NCBI GenBank assembly: GCA_947453695.1
Contig: CANGHW010000001.1
Location: forward strand, 1-64,000
DNA length: 64,000 bases
From: Opitutia bacterium
GTDB lineage: Bacteria > Verrucomicrobiota > Verrucomicrobiia > Opitutales > Opitutaceae
Reading direction: 5' to 3'
Shown: piece by piece, positions 8,687 through 17,791 of the stretch
Numbering within the stretch: position 1 is the stretch's first letter
Layout of the letters: the number at the start of each line of letters is the position of its first letter
Program-made: the position numbers and the translations under genes
The notes under the pieces: model-generated
Told to the model about the DNA's origin: nothing
Database searches by the model: none
What the model saw: the letters and a program-made list of their open reading frames with translations, nothing else

Positions 8687-10123
8687 TTAGCGGGCCGCTT
8701 TGGCGGCGTTTTGCAGGAAGCCTTTGGGCTTTTCCGTGGCAGGTAGAGTGAAGGGCAGAGTGTCGGGAGTGACGGCGATGTCGGTGGTGAGCTTGAGCGG
8801 CGCGGTGGCACCGACGTCGAAGGTCAGCTCGATGAACGACGCCGTCCAGCCGGCAGTGGGGGCGACGGTTTTGGCGGTGTAGGTCTCGCCGGTGGCGGTG
8901 AGGGGAGTGGAGGTCCAGCCGGGGCCGAAGGTTTCGAGGCGGAAGTCGCGGGCTTGGGGATTGGTGGCCTGCCAGAGGACGGCGGCGGTGGGTTTGGTTT
9001 TGGCGGTGACGGTGAGGGTGCCGTCGGTGCCGCGCCGCCAGGAGAATTGCGGGAGCGGGGTGCGGTTGACGATGGCGTGCTGCCAGGCGGTGAGGGTCTG
9101 GTAGGCGTCGGTGTTTTTCATCCCGTGGTCGGTGTTGGGGATGTAGCGGAGGAATTTTTCACCGGTGAGGGCGCCGAAGTAGAATTGCGAGGAGTCGGGG
9201 AGGAAGAATTGGTCGCCGCAGGCGTTGATAAGGAGCTTGGGCATCGTGAGGCGATCGCGATAGGAGTAGGGGTCCTCGATGGCATAGAGGGCCTTGAGCT
9301 CCGGCGTGCCGGTCCAGTCCATGATGTGCTGGCGCACGTAGTCGCCCACGGACGGAGCGTAAAAACCGTAGGCGCGGAAGTGGTGGTCCATCGATGGTTC
9401 GGTGTTGAGCACATCGATGACGATCGGAGCGAGGGCGACGACGCGGCGGTCGACGGCGGCGGTGGTCCACGTGGTCCAGCCGCGTTTCGAGGCGCCGGCC
9501 ACGACGAAGGTATCGACTTTGGCGCCGCCGCCCTCGGTGCTGGCGAGAAACGCGGTGATGGCGTCCATGGCCCGCACGGCGGACTTGGTCATGGGGAGGC
9601 GGGCGGGCCAGCGTTCGTCGCCGGTGCGGAGGAAGTGGTCCCACGTATAGGCGATGAGGTCGTCCTCGGTGCGGGGCTTGCCGTCACCGTGAAACGTGAG
9701 CGACTGGTTGGGGACCATGCGGAGCTCGGCGACGACGGACTTGGTGGCCTTGGCGACCTCGATAAGTTCGCGCGACGGGCGGGGCGGGTTGCCGGGACGG
9801 TTGGCGCCGCCGGAAATGAAGAGCAGCGCGGTGGAGTGGGCGAGGTTGGCGGGCTTGATGATCGTGAGCCAGTGGCGCCACTCGGTGCGATCGACCTCGG
9901 CCGGCGTGAGCCAGTTTTGGGAAACGAGATCGAGGACGTAGTCGGTGCCGCTGGGGTCGCTGAGCTCGGCGGCTTTTTTCCAGGCGAACGAGGCATCGGG
10001 CTGAGCGACGTAGCGATCAAGGGCGGTCTCGGTCTGCCCGCGGCGCGCGGTGTCGGCGCCGTGGGCCGAGACGGAGAGAACAAACGCGAGGGCGAGCAGG
10101 GCGGACGAGAGGATGCGATTCAT
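8687..10123 (-). CDS. PhoPQ-activated pathogenicity-related protein (PqaA family, alpha/beta hydrolase fold)
   Basis: 478 residues with a signal peptide (residues 1-22, ending SAHGA). The sequence carries the family features of PhoPQ_related proteins: LLFISGGANRP, an alpha/beta hydrolase nucleophile elbow GASKRGWT with candidate nucleophile Ser, and IPNTDHGMKNTDAY with a candidate catalytic His. Predicted to be secreted or periplasmic. Salmonella PqaA is linked to antimicrobial peptide resistance, but the biochemical reaction of the family is not settled. It is the fourth gene of a minus-strand run headed by the SorA-like gene, with 52 bp to its upstream neighbour; this grouping does not by itself explain its role. 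Confidence 0.88.
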   Translation of the reverse strand: MNRILSSALLALAFVLSVSAHGADTARRGQTETALDRYVAQPDASFAWKKAAELSDPSGTDYVLDLVSQNWLTPAEVDRTEWRHWLTIIKPANLAHSTALLFISGGANRPGNPPRPSRELIEVAKATKSVVAELRMVPNQSLTFHGDGKPRTEDDLIAYTWDHFLRTGDERWPARLPMTKSAVRAMDAITAFLASTEGGGAKVDTFVVAGASKRGWTTWTTAAVDRRVVALAPIVIDVLNTEPSMDHHFRAYGFYAPSVGDYVRQHIMDWTGTPELKALYAIEDPYSYRDRLTMPKLLINACGDQFFLPDSSQFYFGALTGEKFLRYIPNTDHGMKNTDAYQTLTAWQHAIVNRTPLPQFSWRRGTDGTLTVTAKTKPTAAVLWQATNPQARDFRLETFGPGWTSTPLTATGETYTAKTVAPTAGWTASFIELTFDVGATAPLKLTTDIAVTPDTLPFTLPATEKPKGFLQNAAKAAR

Positions 10124-10175
10124 GCGTCGGGGCGCGGAAAGAAGTAGGCGAAAGCTGAGCGGCGAGCAGAGGAGA

Positions 10176-11180
10176 TCACGGAATCGGCGGGTGGCCGGGC
10201 GGGAGCGTGGGCGCCGCGGTGCGCGGCAGGACGCGGACGTAGTCGGCGGGGCGGCGTTCGAGGGCGCGATAGTCGGCGTGCGTGATGGTGATGTCGCGGG
10301 TCTGGGCTTTTTGGTCGGCGGTGACGTTGGCCTGGCCGCTCTCCGTCATGAGGACGAGGCGCTCGACGATGCCGGAATCGCGACGGCGGACGCGGTCGGC
10401 CGTGCCGAAGCCGAAGCGCATGTGGCCGGCACCGAGGACGACGAAGGCGGTGCGGGGTTCGTCGGGCGGAGCGAGGTGGCGGCGGGCGGCGACAATCTGG
10501 GCGGCCATGGTTTCGTCGCGTGCGACCTGGGCTTCGAAGACCGGGCGGAGTTTCGCGGGATCGAGGGCCATGTGTTTGGCGAGCTCGAGATTGAGGAGGC
10601 GCTCGTAAGCGGGGTCGTCGGTGAAAATCTCGGCGGGGAGTTGGGCGCGGAGGTCGGGCGGGAGTTTCGCGAGACCGCCGCCGCGGCTGACGGCGCGGAT
10701 CGTGGCGGCGGGGGCGTTGAGGGCGCGGATGGGAATACGGTGGGCGCGGGCGAATTCGCAGAGGGCGCGGTAGTCGGCGTAGTTGTTCCACTTCTTCGGC
10801 CAGTCGATCTCACCGGCGAAGGTGGCGAAGTCCGTCTCGCGACGGCTGTAGCGGTCGACGGCGGGTTGATCACGCGCCTCGAGTTGTTCGAGACAGAGGA
10901 CGAGCGGGACCTTCTTGAGGAAGAGTTTTTGGAGCAGATCGAGCTGGATGGCGTGGTGGCGGGCGATGGTGTGGGCCTCGCCGACAAAGATCGCGCCGGC
11001 GGTGGCAAGATCGTCGATGACCTCGGAGTCCGTGGCTTCCTCGCCGGCGGTGAGATCGAGCCAGAACTCCACGGGGGCGGGCAGCGCCGGAGCGCGAGCC
11101 GGTGCGGCAGGCGGGACGGACGTGCAGCCGGCGAGGAGGAGGACGAGGGCGACGCCCGGCAGCACGAGGCGGAGATTCAT
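10176..11180 (-). CDS. ChaN-family lipoprotein (haem-binding / Tiki-like superfamily)
   Basis: 334 residues. A lipoprotein signal ends in LLAGC with the lipid-anchored Cys19. The core shows the ChaN-type pattern: IFVGEAHTIARHHAIQLDLL (residues about 70-88), CLEQLE, the DYRALCEFAR helix, and FVVLGAGHMRFGFG near residue 250. ChaN proteins bind haem or metal and are related to TraB/Tiki putative metalloproteases. Its place between a c-type cytochrome and a PqaA-like protein suggests a cell-envelope role, possibly tied to haem or redox chemistry (inference). The last ~20 residues are proline-rich. Confidence 0.8.
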   Translation of the reverse strand: MNLRLVLPGVALVLLLAGCTSVPPAAPARAPALPAPVEFWLDLTAGEEATDSEVIDDLATAGAIFVGEAHTIARHHAIQLDLLQKLFLKKVPLVLCLEQLEARDQPAVDRYSRRETDFATFAGEIDWPKKWNNYADYRALCEFARAHRIPIRALNAPAATIRAVSRGGGLAKLPPDLRAQLPAEIFTDDPAYERLLNLELAKHMALDPAKLRPVFEAQVARDETMAAQIVAARRHLAPPDEPRTAFVVLGAGHMRFGFGTADRVRRRDSGIVERLVLMTESGQANVTADQKAQTRDITITHADYRALERRPADYVRVLPRTAAPTLPPGHPPIP

Positions 11181-11216
11181 GGCGGGTCGCGGGTGGAGCC
11201 GGCGCGAGGCGGGCCG

Positions 11217-11642
11217 CTACTTTTTGGCCGGAGCGGTCGGGCCGGGCGCGGGGGCAGGGGCGCGCTCGGCGCCGTAGGTTTTCACGAGGTAATCCGTGAG
11301 CGGGTCGATGGCGTCGTCGGGGATCGGGGCGCCGAAGGTCTTCTGCATTTTGACCACGGTGGCCTTCCAATACGTGCGCGGGGAAGTGGGCGGCTGATAG
11401 AGCGAATACTCGGCCGAGTGGCAGGTGTAGCACATCGCCGTAGCGAGGGCGGCGCCGGGGAGCGGGGAGTCGGCGAGGCGGAGTTTTTCGGCGGGGAGCT
11501 TGATCTCGATGGCGCGAGCGGCGGGAGCGAGCGAGAGGGTGAGAGCAGCGAGTGCGAAGGCCGCGAGGGTGCTGGAGCGAGAATGGCGGGCGTAAAGCCC
11601 GCCCCACCACGGAAGCGGCGGGAGATGAGAGAGGGTGGGCAT
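11217..11642 (-). CDS. Small c-type cytochrome, probable electron acceptor of the SorA-like oxidase
   Basis: 141 residues from the ATG at 11642. A signal peptide ends near ALTLSLAPAARA (residue 44). One haem-binding motif CYTCH (Cys71, Cys74, His75) is followed by YWKATVVKMQKTFGAPIPDD, where Met99 is a candidate second axial ligand, as in SorB-type cytochromes. The C-terminus is Ala/Pro-rich. It starts 37 bp after the molybdoenzyme gene on the same strand, the usual order for sulfite:cytochrome c oxidoreductases. Odd point: the N-terminal WWGGLYARHS is encoded by a dispersed hairpin repeat (11585-11603), so the true leader may have been altered or the start may differ. Confidence 0.82.
   Translation of the reverse strand: MPTLSHLPPLPWWGGLYARHSRSSTLAAFALAALTLSLAPAARAIEIKLPAEKLRLADSPLPGAALATAMCYTCHSAEYSLYQPPTSPRTYWKATVVKMQKTFGAPIPDDAIDPLTDYLVKTYGAERAPAPAPGPTAPAKK
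11585..11613. repeat. Dispersed hairpin repeat inside the cytochrome leader
   Basis: Arms GGCGGGC (11585-11591) and GCCCGCC (11597-11603) around GTAAA, followed by CCACCAC. A related sequence (GGTGGGGC..GG.TTTACCCC on the minus strand) lies at 53850-53872 in front of lutB. Confidence 0.6.
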
Positions 11643-11679
11643 GGCGCGAAGAGGGGCGTGAAGGGAGTGAGCGGAAAAC

Positions 11680-12927
11680 TCAGGCGACAGTGACGCGGAC
11701 GGGTTCGACGACGTTGCGGGCGTAGCCGGCGGGATTCCAGAGCGGCTCGAGCGGCTGCGTCTCGCCGATGCGATTGAGCGCGCGGGCGAGCAGGGTAACC
11801 GGGCCGCGCGTGGTGGGCGTGAAGGGAATCGTCCATTCGCGGAAACCGTAGCGACCGCCGTCGGCGCCGAGGGTGGCGGCGCGCCACGTTTGGCCGCCGT
11901 CGCTGGAGAAGGTGACCTCGCGGAGACCGTGACCGCTGTCGAAGGCGATGCCGCGGATGACGGTCGCGCGACCCACGGGCAAGGTGGCGCCATCGGCGAC
12001 ACTGGTGATGAACGACCGGATGGTGAAGCGGGTGATCGGGACGGTTTTCTTCGGGGCCGTGCCGGGCTCGACGGAGTGGCTGGGGTTGTCGGCCACGCGG
12101 TAGGCGGTGGCCATCCAGAAGCCAGTGTAGGCGCTGTCGAGGACCTCGAGGTCGTCGACGTGCTTGACCCAATAGGTGCCGAAGTAGCCGGGGACAACGA
12201 GGCGGAGCGGGTAGCCGTTGAGGACGGGGATATCTTCGCCGTTCATGGCCCAGGCGAGCAGGACCTCGCCTTCGAGGAGGTGGTCGACATCGAGGGCCTT
12301 GATGAAATCGGGCGTGGCCTCGACGAGCGGTTTATCGAGACCGTTGAAAGCGACCTGACGGGCGCCGGCGGCGAGGCCGGCTTTCTCGAGGAGGGCGCGG
12401 ACGGGAATGCCGGTCCAGCGGGCATTGCCCATGGCGCCGTGGCCGAGCTGGCCGCCGTTGACGCGGGGATTGAAGAAGCCGCGGCTGTTGCCCGAGCACT
12501 GGTTGACGGCGACGACGTCGACGGGCGGGGCGAGGCGTTTGAGCTCGTCGAGCGAGAGGGAGAGCGGGGTGTTGACCTTGCCGCGGACGCGCAGGCGGAA
12601 GGTGGCGGGATCGATCGACGTCGGGTGGTCGCTGAGGTGGTAGCGGACGAAGAAGGCGTCGTTGGGCGTGAGTGTGCCCTCGTTGAAAACGGAAAACGGC
12701 GTCTCTAGCTGCACCGGGCGCGAGGTGAGGCGGATGAGCGGACGCTTCTGCGGGTAGGCGACGAGTTCGCGCTCGCCGTTGGCGAAGGGCAGCGTGACGC
12801 GGGCGTCGGCGGCGTCGGCGCCGCGGAGGAGCGAGGAGCGAGTGAGCGCGGTGCCAGCGAGGAGTAGGCCGGAGGTTTTGAGGAAGTCGCGACGGGCGAG
12901 CGCGGGGACGGCGGGGCGGCGGGGCAT
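11680..12927 (-). CDS. Molybdopterin-dependent oxidoreductase, SorA/sulfite-oxidase family
   Basis: 415 residues from the ATG at 12927. This start is chosen because it places a Tat signal (ARRDFLKTSGLLLAG, residues 11-25) at the N-terminus, as expected for a cofactor-loaded periplasmic enzyme; the open frame runs 25 codons further upstream. The oxidoreductase molybdopterin-binding domain contains VNQCSGNSRG with Cys144 as the expected molybdenum ligand. The C-terminal part (about 300-415) is the Mo-co dimerisation, Ig-like domain (TVIRGIAFDSGHGLREVTFSSDGGQTW). Known family members oxidise sulfite and pass electrons to a c-type cytochrome, which is encoded next door. Substrate by inference only. 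Confidence 0.9.
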   Translation of the reverse strand: MPRRPAVPALARRDFLKTSGLLLAGTALTRSSLLRGADAADARVTLPFANGERELVAYPQKRPLIRLTSRPVQLETPFSVFNEGTLTPNDAFFVRYHLSDHPTSIDPATFRLRVRGKVNTPLSLSLDELKRLAPPVDVVAVNQCSGNSRGFFNPRVNGGQLGHGAMGNARWTGIPVRALLEKAGLAAGARQVAFNGLDKPLVEATPDFIKALDVDHLLEGEVLLAWAMNGEDIPVLNGYPLRLVVPGYFGTYWVKHVDDLEVLDSAYTGFWMATAYRVADNPSHSVEPGTAPKKTVPITRFTIRSFITSVADGATLPVGRATVIRGIAFDSGHGLREVTFSSDGGQTWRAATLGADGGRYGFREWTIPFTPTTRGPVTLLARALNRIGETQPLEPLWNPAGYARNVVEPVRVTVA

Positions 12928-13103
12928 GAAGCGAGGAGATTGGCCAAGGGCGGAGCGAGCGCAAGGCCAGCGGTCGGCGCAGGGGAGTAAGTGTGGCGGC
13001 ACTGGTCGGGTAAAATATCCACTTATGGGCGGTCGTGCGCCGTCGTCCCACGCGTCAAGCAGGAGGATGGCGCGTTCTCGCGCGTCGCAACCCTTGCCCG
13101 TCC

Positions 13104-16016
13104 ATGACTCCTCGGAACCCCTCCACTACCTTTCGTCAACTCCGCTTGGCCGCCCTCGCCGGCGCCAGTGCCTGCTCCGTTTGGGCGCAAGCGCCTGTGC
13201 CGGCTAAACCCGCCGCGCCGAAAGACGAGGCGGTGATCCTAAATCCCTTCGAAGTCGTGGCTGATGCCGGCGACACCTACGAGGCGACGAATACCAACTC
13301 TGTCACGGGCACGAGCACCTCGCTGAACAAGACGCCGCTCGATGCGCGCATCTTCAACCGCACGATGATGGACGAACTCGATATCATCGACGTCGCCACG
13401 ATGCTCTCGACGTTCGGCGGGTTGGGCGCGCCGATCTTCAGCGCCGGCTCCGAGGACCAGCGCGGGATGCAGGAAGGCGACACCGTCGACTACAAGAGCA
13501 TGACGAGTCGCGGTCTCACGATCAGCAATCCCCGTCGCGACGGGTTTCTCCGCTCGGATACTTCGCTGATGGACTCGTTTGACGTCGAGAGCGCCGAGGC
13601 GCTGCAGGGCTCGAACTCGCTCCTCTTCGGCTCCGGCGACGCCGGCGGCGTGATCAACATCAACTCCAAGCGCGCGCGCCTGAACCAGAAGTTCACGAAG
13701 GTCACCACGCGTTTCGATTCCGAGGGCTCGGACCGCTACACGGCCGATCTCAATGTCGGCACCAAGATGCTCGGCGTGCGGGTCAACGGCGTGAAGGGCC
13801 GCGAATACTATTCTCGTCCGATCATCGGCCTGAAGCAGGAAGGCGTGCAGGTGGCGGCTTCGTTTCGGCCGCGTAAGTGGCTGGGGGTCTACGGGGACTT
13901 CCGCCAATACCGGCGCGACCATATCCGCCCGAGCAATGCCACGGTGCGCGTCCCGACGACCTTCCGTCTCTCGACCGGCGAACTCATGGATCAGCAGCTC
14001 TCCCGCTACATCACGGGCACGGGCGGCTCGGCGCTGATCAACGATTTCATTAACCTGACCAATCAGGATTCGATCACTGGCGCCTACACGCGGCATCACT
14101 ATCTCAATCGTTCGAAGGGCGCCGTCGTCGAACTTACACCCTCGGCCGACCTCGCGTTTCAATTCCGCTACGGGCACGACGACCGCTCCAACAACACCAC
14201 GGCGCCGTCGAGCACGTCGGTGTTTCACCCGGACGCGACGGGCAATCTCTTCCGCGACGAGAACGGCGTGTTGAAAAAAGTCTGGGCGATGAACACCTCG
14301 CTCAACGTCGGCCCTTCGGACCAGGGCGCGCGCGGCTACAAAGGCACCGTCGTCTACCACCGCGACCTCGGCCGTTGGGGCGACCATCGGTTCAACGGTT
14401 TCTACTCCAACCAGGAGTCGTGGACCTGGCAGAACTCGATGCGGTTCTACGAGGTCGATGCGAACGGCAAGGTGATCCAGAACCTCGCCAATATCACCAA
14501 CACCGAGTCGGGCCGGAATGTGATGCCCGCGGTTTGGATGCCGGCCTTCAACGAGACGCTGATCGGCGGCATCCCGTGGCCGGCTACGGAGCTGACGCAT
14601 CCCAACGGCAAGCGCTACCGCCTCGAGCCACAGGTTTATCCGGGTGCGGTGCCGGCGACGGCGGGCAATCCCATGGGCATCTCCGGCGCGATCAATCCCG
14701 CGACGGGCCAGATCACCTCCAACTACATCAAAGACGACACCAACGAGGAGAGCTACGGGTTCAGCGTGTTTAGCTCCTGGTGGAAGGGGCGCATCGACAC
14801 GATGGCGGGCTTCCGGTTCGAGACCGCCGACACGGTGCGCGTCACGACCGGCGTGACGAAGGGACCGATCAGCTACGACAGCACGACGCTCGGCGCGGTG
14901 TTCGACACGCCGCTCAAAGGCGTGCGCGGCTACCTGAACTACGCGACCAACGCCAAGATCGCCTTCGGCACCGACACCGATGTGAACAACCAGCTCCTCC
15001 CGATTGGCAAGGGCGTGAGCCGCGAGGTCGGTCTTAAGTTCTCCCTCTGGGATCACCGTCTTTCCGGCAATCTCGCCTATTACGTGAGCGAGGCGAAGAA
15101 CTTCGCCGGCGTGCTCGGCGCGGTGCGCGACGACGTCGATCCCGATGGCATCAACGGTCGCAACGGCGGCCAGGGCTACACCTACAGCAAGAAGTCGGAC
15201 GGACTCACGGCGTCACTCTCCGGGCGTCCGCTCAAGTGGTGGCAGGCGACGCTCAGTTTCACGCAGGCCGACGGCTCCGAGCGCGACAACGTGAAGCTCC
15301 CGATCTTCTACAACGATGAGTTTAACACGACGACGGTGAACGGTGCGACGGTAGTCGCCGTGAAGAGCACGGCCGGCGTGCTGTCGCCGCTGACGGTGCT
15401 GAGCGTGCCGGCGAATGCGACCTCGGCGCGCATCCCGCTTTCGCTCGCAATGCTGCGAGACCGCACGAGCCCGTATTTCGCGACGCTCGATCCCGACTCG
15501 GGTCGCATCACCAATGCGCAGGCGTTGGGCATGCTCACGCCGGGTGTTGGCACCGCGCGCACCGGCCTGTCGATTGCCCAGCATCAGCTCGGCTTCGTGC
15601 CGCCCGCTAACGTGATCGTGGTGCGCGAGGCGGGGGAGGCGACGACGGGTTACGCGGAGAATGCCTTCAGCCTGATCAACCGCTTTCAAATCAGCGAAGG
15701 CCGGCTGCGCGGAACCGTGTTCGGCGTGTCGACCGTGTATCGCGAAGGCGTGCGCGGCTACAACTACACCGATCAGGCCGACGGCAATAAACGGAAGATT
15801 TTCTATTATCCCGCCGAGCTGACGAACAACGTCTTCGCGCTCTACAGTTTCAAACCCGCGCGCCGCGTGCGGGCGTCGATTCAGGTGAATGTGTCCAACG
15901 TGCTGGACGAGCAGAAGGTGATCGCGCTCCCGCGCAGCACCAACGGCACAATCCGCTACTTCGCCTACCAATATTCGCCGCGCAAACTGGCGGTGACGAC
16001 GAGTCTGAGTTTCTGA
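13104..16016 (+). CDS. TonB-dependent outer membrane receptor
   Basis: 970 residues from the ATG at 13104, which gives a signal peptide ending CSVWAQA. The mature start NPFEVVADAGDTYEATNTNSVTG is typical of the large verrucomicrobial receptor family. Residues about 60-200 are the plug domain (DARIFNRTMMDEL, EALQGSNSLLFGSGDAGGVININSK); the remainder is a 22-strand-type beta barrel ending in an aromatic F (TTSLSF). These receptors import large or scarce ligands such as siderophores or glycans using TonB/ExbBD energy. No ligand can be read from sequence. It is divergent from the SorA-like operon, so the 176-bp gap may hold both promoters. Confidence 0.93.
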   Translation: MTPRNPSTTFRQLRLAALAGASACSVWAQAPVPAKPAAPKDEAVILNPFEVVADAGDTYEATNTNSVTGTSTSLNKTPLDARIFNRTMMDELDIIDVATMLSTFGGLGAPIFSAGSEDQRGMQEGDTVDYKSMTSRGLTISNPRRDGFLRSDTSLMDSFDVESAEALQGSNSLLFGSGDAGGVININSKRARLNQKFTKVTTRFDSEGSDRYTADLNVGTKMLGVRVNGVKGREYYSRPIIGLKQEGVQVAASFRPRKWLGVYGDFRQYRRDHIRPSNATVRVPTTFRLSTGELMDQQLSRYITGTGGSALINDFINLTNQDSITGAYTRHHYLNRSKGAVVELTPSADLAFQFRYGHDDRSNNTTAPSSTSVFHPDATGNLFRDENGVLKKVWAMNTSLNVGPSDQGARGYKGTVVYHRDLGRWGDHRFNGFYSNQESWTWQNSMRFYEVDANGKVIQNLANITNTESGRNVMPAVWMPAFNETLIGGIPWPATELTHPNGKRYRLEPQVYPGAVPATAGNPMGISGAINPATGQITSNYIKDDTNEESYGFSVFSSWWKGRIDTMAGFRFETADTVRVTTGVTKGPISYDSTTLGAVFDTPLKGVRGYLNYATNAKIAFGTDTDVNNQLLPIGKGVSREVGLKFSLWDHRLSGNLAYYVSEAKNFAGVLGAVRDDVDPDGINGRNGGQGYTYSKKSDGLTASLSGRPLKWWQATLSFTQADGSERDNVKLPIFYNDEFNTTTVNGATVVAVKSTAGVLSPLTVLSVPANATSARIPLSLAMLRDRTSPYFATLDPDSGRITNAQALGMLTPGVGTARTGLSIAQHQLGFVPPANVIVVREAGEATTGYAENAFSLINRFQISEGRLRGTVFGVSTVYREGVRGYNYTDQADGNKRKIFYYPAELTNNVFALYSFKPARRVRASIQVNVSNVLDEQKVIALPRSTNGTIRYFAYQYSPRKLAVTTSLSF

Positions 16017-16035
16017 GGCGGGAGTGAAGTAATGG

Positions 16036-17025
16036 CTACGCAGGAGGGCTCCACGCAGAATCGCGAAACAATCCCCGGATTGCCGCCAGAGCTTCGTGCA
16101 CGCGGCTCTCAAGGGGACCGCGAAGCAATATCCATGGCACGGGTTGCGCGGCGAGCGCCTCTTCGAACCAGCGATGCATAGTGGCGCGAATATGCTCCCC
16201 GTCGCGGAGACCATCTTGCTCGAAGGGAATTTCGTCTCCCGTGAGCAGGTAGAGATCGCAGCGGTGGCGCGCGGCGAGTGCGGCGACCTCTGCGCTCTCG
16301 TGTGCCATGTAGCGTCGGTGCCAGGGCGTGGTCGCGAAGGAATTGGTGTCGCAAATTAGCACGCGGCTGGCCTGACGGGCGAGGGCGTCTTCGCGGCGAT
16401 TTTGCTCGGCGGCGATGGCGGCAAATTCGGTGGAGCGCCATACGGTGTCACCGCAGGCGATTTTGGCGACCGAATATTCGCGGCCATATTCTTCAACCCA
16501 CGGGGTCGCGAGGTGAATGGCGAGAGCGCGGGCGAGCGTGGTGGTGCCGGTGGACTCGGCACCGAGAATGCAGACGCGTTTCGCAAACCAGCCGCGCACC
16601 GGTGGGGTGATGAATTCCCAGTGGGCGAAGGGATCGCGGCGAATCGCAGTGGCGGAGATCGGCACGCGGTCGCGGGGGCGATCCACGCAGATATGGCGCG
16701 AGCCCATCAAAGTTGCGTAGCGATCACCGTAATCTTCCGAGGTGAAGACAGCATCGGGCGCGCGGCCGAGCCAGCGAAGGGTGTTTTCGGCCCAGACCCG
16801 GGAGTCGTTTTCATCGTAGCGATCATCGATTACGCGCACGTCGACGGTAGGATGAATTTCTCGGAGCCACTGGGCGCGAAGCTCACCGGGGATCGTGTCG
16901 GTGGGTTTGGCGCAGACAATGGCGACGGTCTGCGCCGACTGGGCGGCGGCGGTGTCGATGAGAAGCTTGTGACCGCGGTGTGGCGGAAGAAATTTTCCGA
17001 TCACCAAGCCGAGACCGAACTTCAT
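16036..17025 (-). CDS. nadR: NadR-like bifunctional NMN adenylyltransferase / nicotinamide riboside kinase
   Basis: 329 residues. Residues 1-150 form a nucleotidyltransferase domain with GKFLPPHRGH (HxGH motif) and ISATAIRRDP, the family version of ISSTxxR. Residues 150-329 form the kinase domain with the phosphate-binding loop GAESTGTTTLA. Unlike E. coli NadR there is no N-terminal helix-turn-helix, so it is an enzyme and not an obvious repressor. It turns nicotinamide riboside into NMN and NMN into NAD. The start overlaps the stop of the upstream pnuC by 4 bp, so uptake and conversion are translationally coupled. The P-loop has Thr where E. coli has Lys; I believe some NadR-like proteins share this, but did not check. 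Confidence 0.9.
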   Translation of the reverse strand: MKFGLGLVIGKFLPPHRGHKLLIDTAAAQSAQTVAIVCAKPTDTIPGELRAQWLREIHPTVDVRVIDDRYDENDSRVWAENTLRWLGRAPDAVFTSEDYGDRYATLMGSRHICVDRPRDRVPISATAIRRDPFAHWEFITPPVRGWFAKRVCILGAESTGTTTLARALAIHLATPWVEEYGREYSVAKIACGDTVWRSTEFAAIAAEQNRREDALARQASRVLICDTNSFATTPWHRRYMAHESAEVAALAARHRCDLYLLTGDEIPFEQDGLRDGEHIRATMHRWFEEALAAQPVPWILLRGPLESRVHEALAAIRGLFRDSAWSPPA

Positions 17026-17732
17026 GGCTGTGGCGCGCGGTCAGCGACTGTGCGGCGCCATTCACGGAGCCCGATCAGACACATTACCAGAAACACGGCG
17101 TAGAGGACGGCGGTGAGCGGGAGGTCGCGGCTTAAGTAAAGGGGCACGTAGATTATGTCGGTTACGATCCAGAGGAACCAGTTTTCGAGGCGCTTTCGGC
17201 AGAGAAGATATTGGGCAGCGAGACTTAACACGGTGGTGAAGGCGTCCCAAAATGGGGCGGCGCCGCTGACGGCAATGAGAATCTCGCGGAAGATCCAAGT
17301 GCCAAGCGGAATGGAAATCAGGAGGATTAGCCACTCGCGACGTGTCGTGCGAGTGATCGTGAGGGCGGTGCGATTTTGGCCACCGTGGAGCCACGCGAAC
17401 CAACCATAGAGACCGAGTGCGAAGTAGACGACCTGAAGGCCCATGTCGGCGAAGAGGCGACTGTGGAGGAAGACAATGAAGAAGACGGCGTTGTTGAGTA
17501 GACCGATCGGCCAATTCCAAATGTGTTCGCGAACGACGAGCCAGACGCAGACGCCACCGGTGACAAAGGCCCATGCTTCACTGACGGCGATGGACCACCA
17601 CGAGCCGTAGGAGAGCGCGAGGACGAGCGCGGAGGCGGCGAGGAGCGCAATCCACTCCGCGAGCGAAAGGCGGGGCTGGCGCTTCGGCGCGGGCGAGTCT
17701 GGTTGAGTGAACTGGGATTCAGGCACTGACAT
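17022..17732 (-). CDS. pnuC: Nicotinamide riboside transporter PnuC
   Basis: 236 residues with about seven membrane segments. Family hallmarks are visible: WNWPIGLLNNAVFFIVF in the substrate-binding core and QYLLCRKRLENWFLWIVTDI near the C-terminal end. PnuC proteins are SemiSWEET-like facilitators that let nicotinamide riboside enter down its gradient, with phosphorylation by NadR trapping it inside. The pnuC-nadR order with a 4-bp overlap supports this assignment strongly. The N-terminal 25 residues are hydrophilic and proline-rich. Confidence 0.93.
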   Translation of the reverse strand: MSVPESQFTQPDSPAPKRQPRLSLAEWIALLAASALVLALSYGSWWSIAVSEAWAFVTGGVCVWLVVREHIWNWPIGLLNNAVFFIVFLHSRLFADMGLQVVYFALGLYGWFAWLHGGQNRTALTITRTTRREWLILLISIPLGTWIFREILIAVSGAAPFWDAFTTVLSLAAQYLLCRKRLENWFLWIVTDIIYVPLYLSRDLPLTAVLYAVFLVMCLIGLREWRRTVADRAPQP

Positions 17733-17791
17733 AGACTGCGGAACGCGGTGTAATGAAGGCGTTATTCCTGTGGATTGATCGGAGACCGGCC

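Noticed and set aside
13239-15056. Minus-strand open frame of 605 codons opposite the TonB receptor
   Set aside because: No domain recognisable; the receptor on the other strand is convincing.
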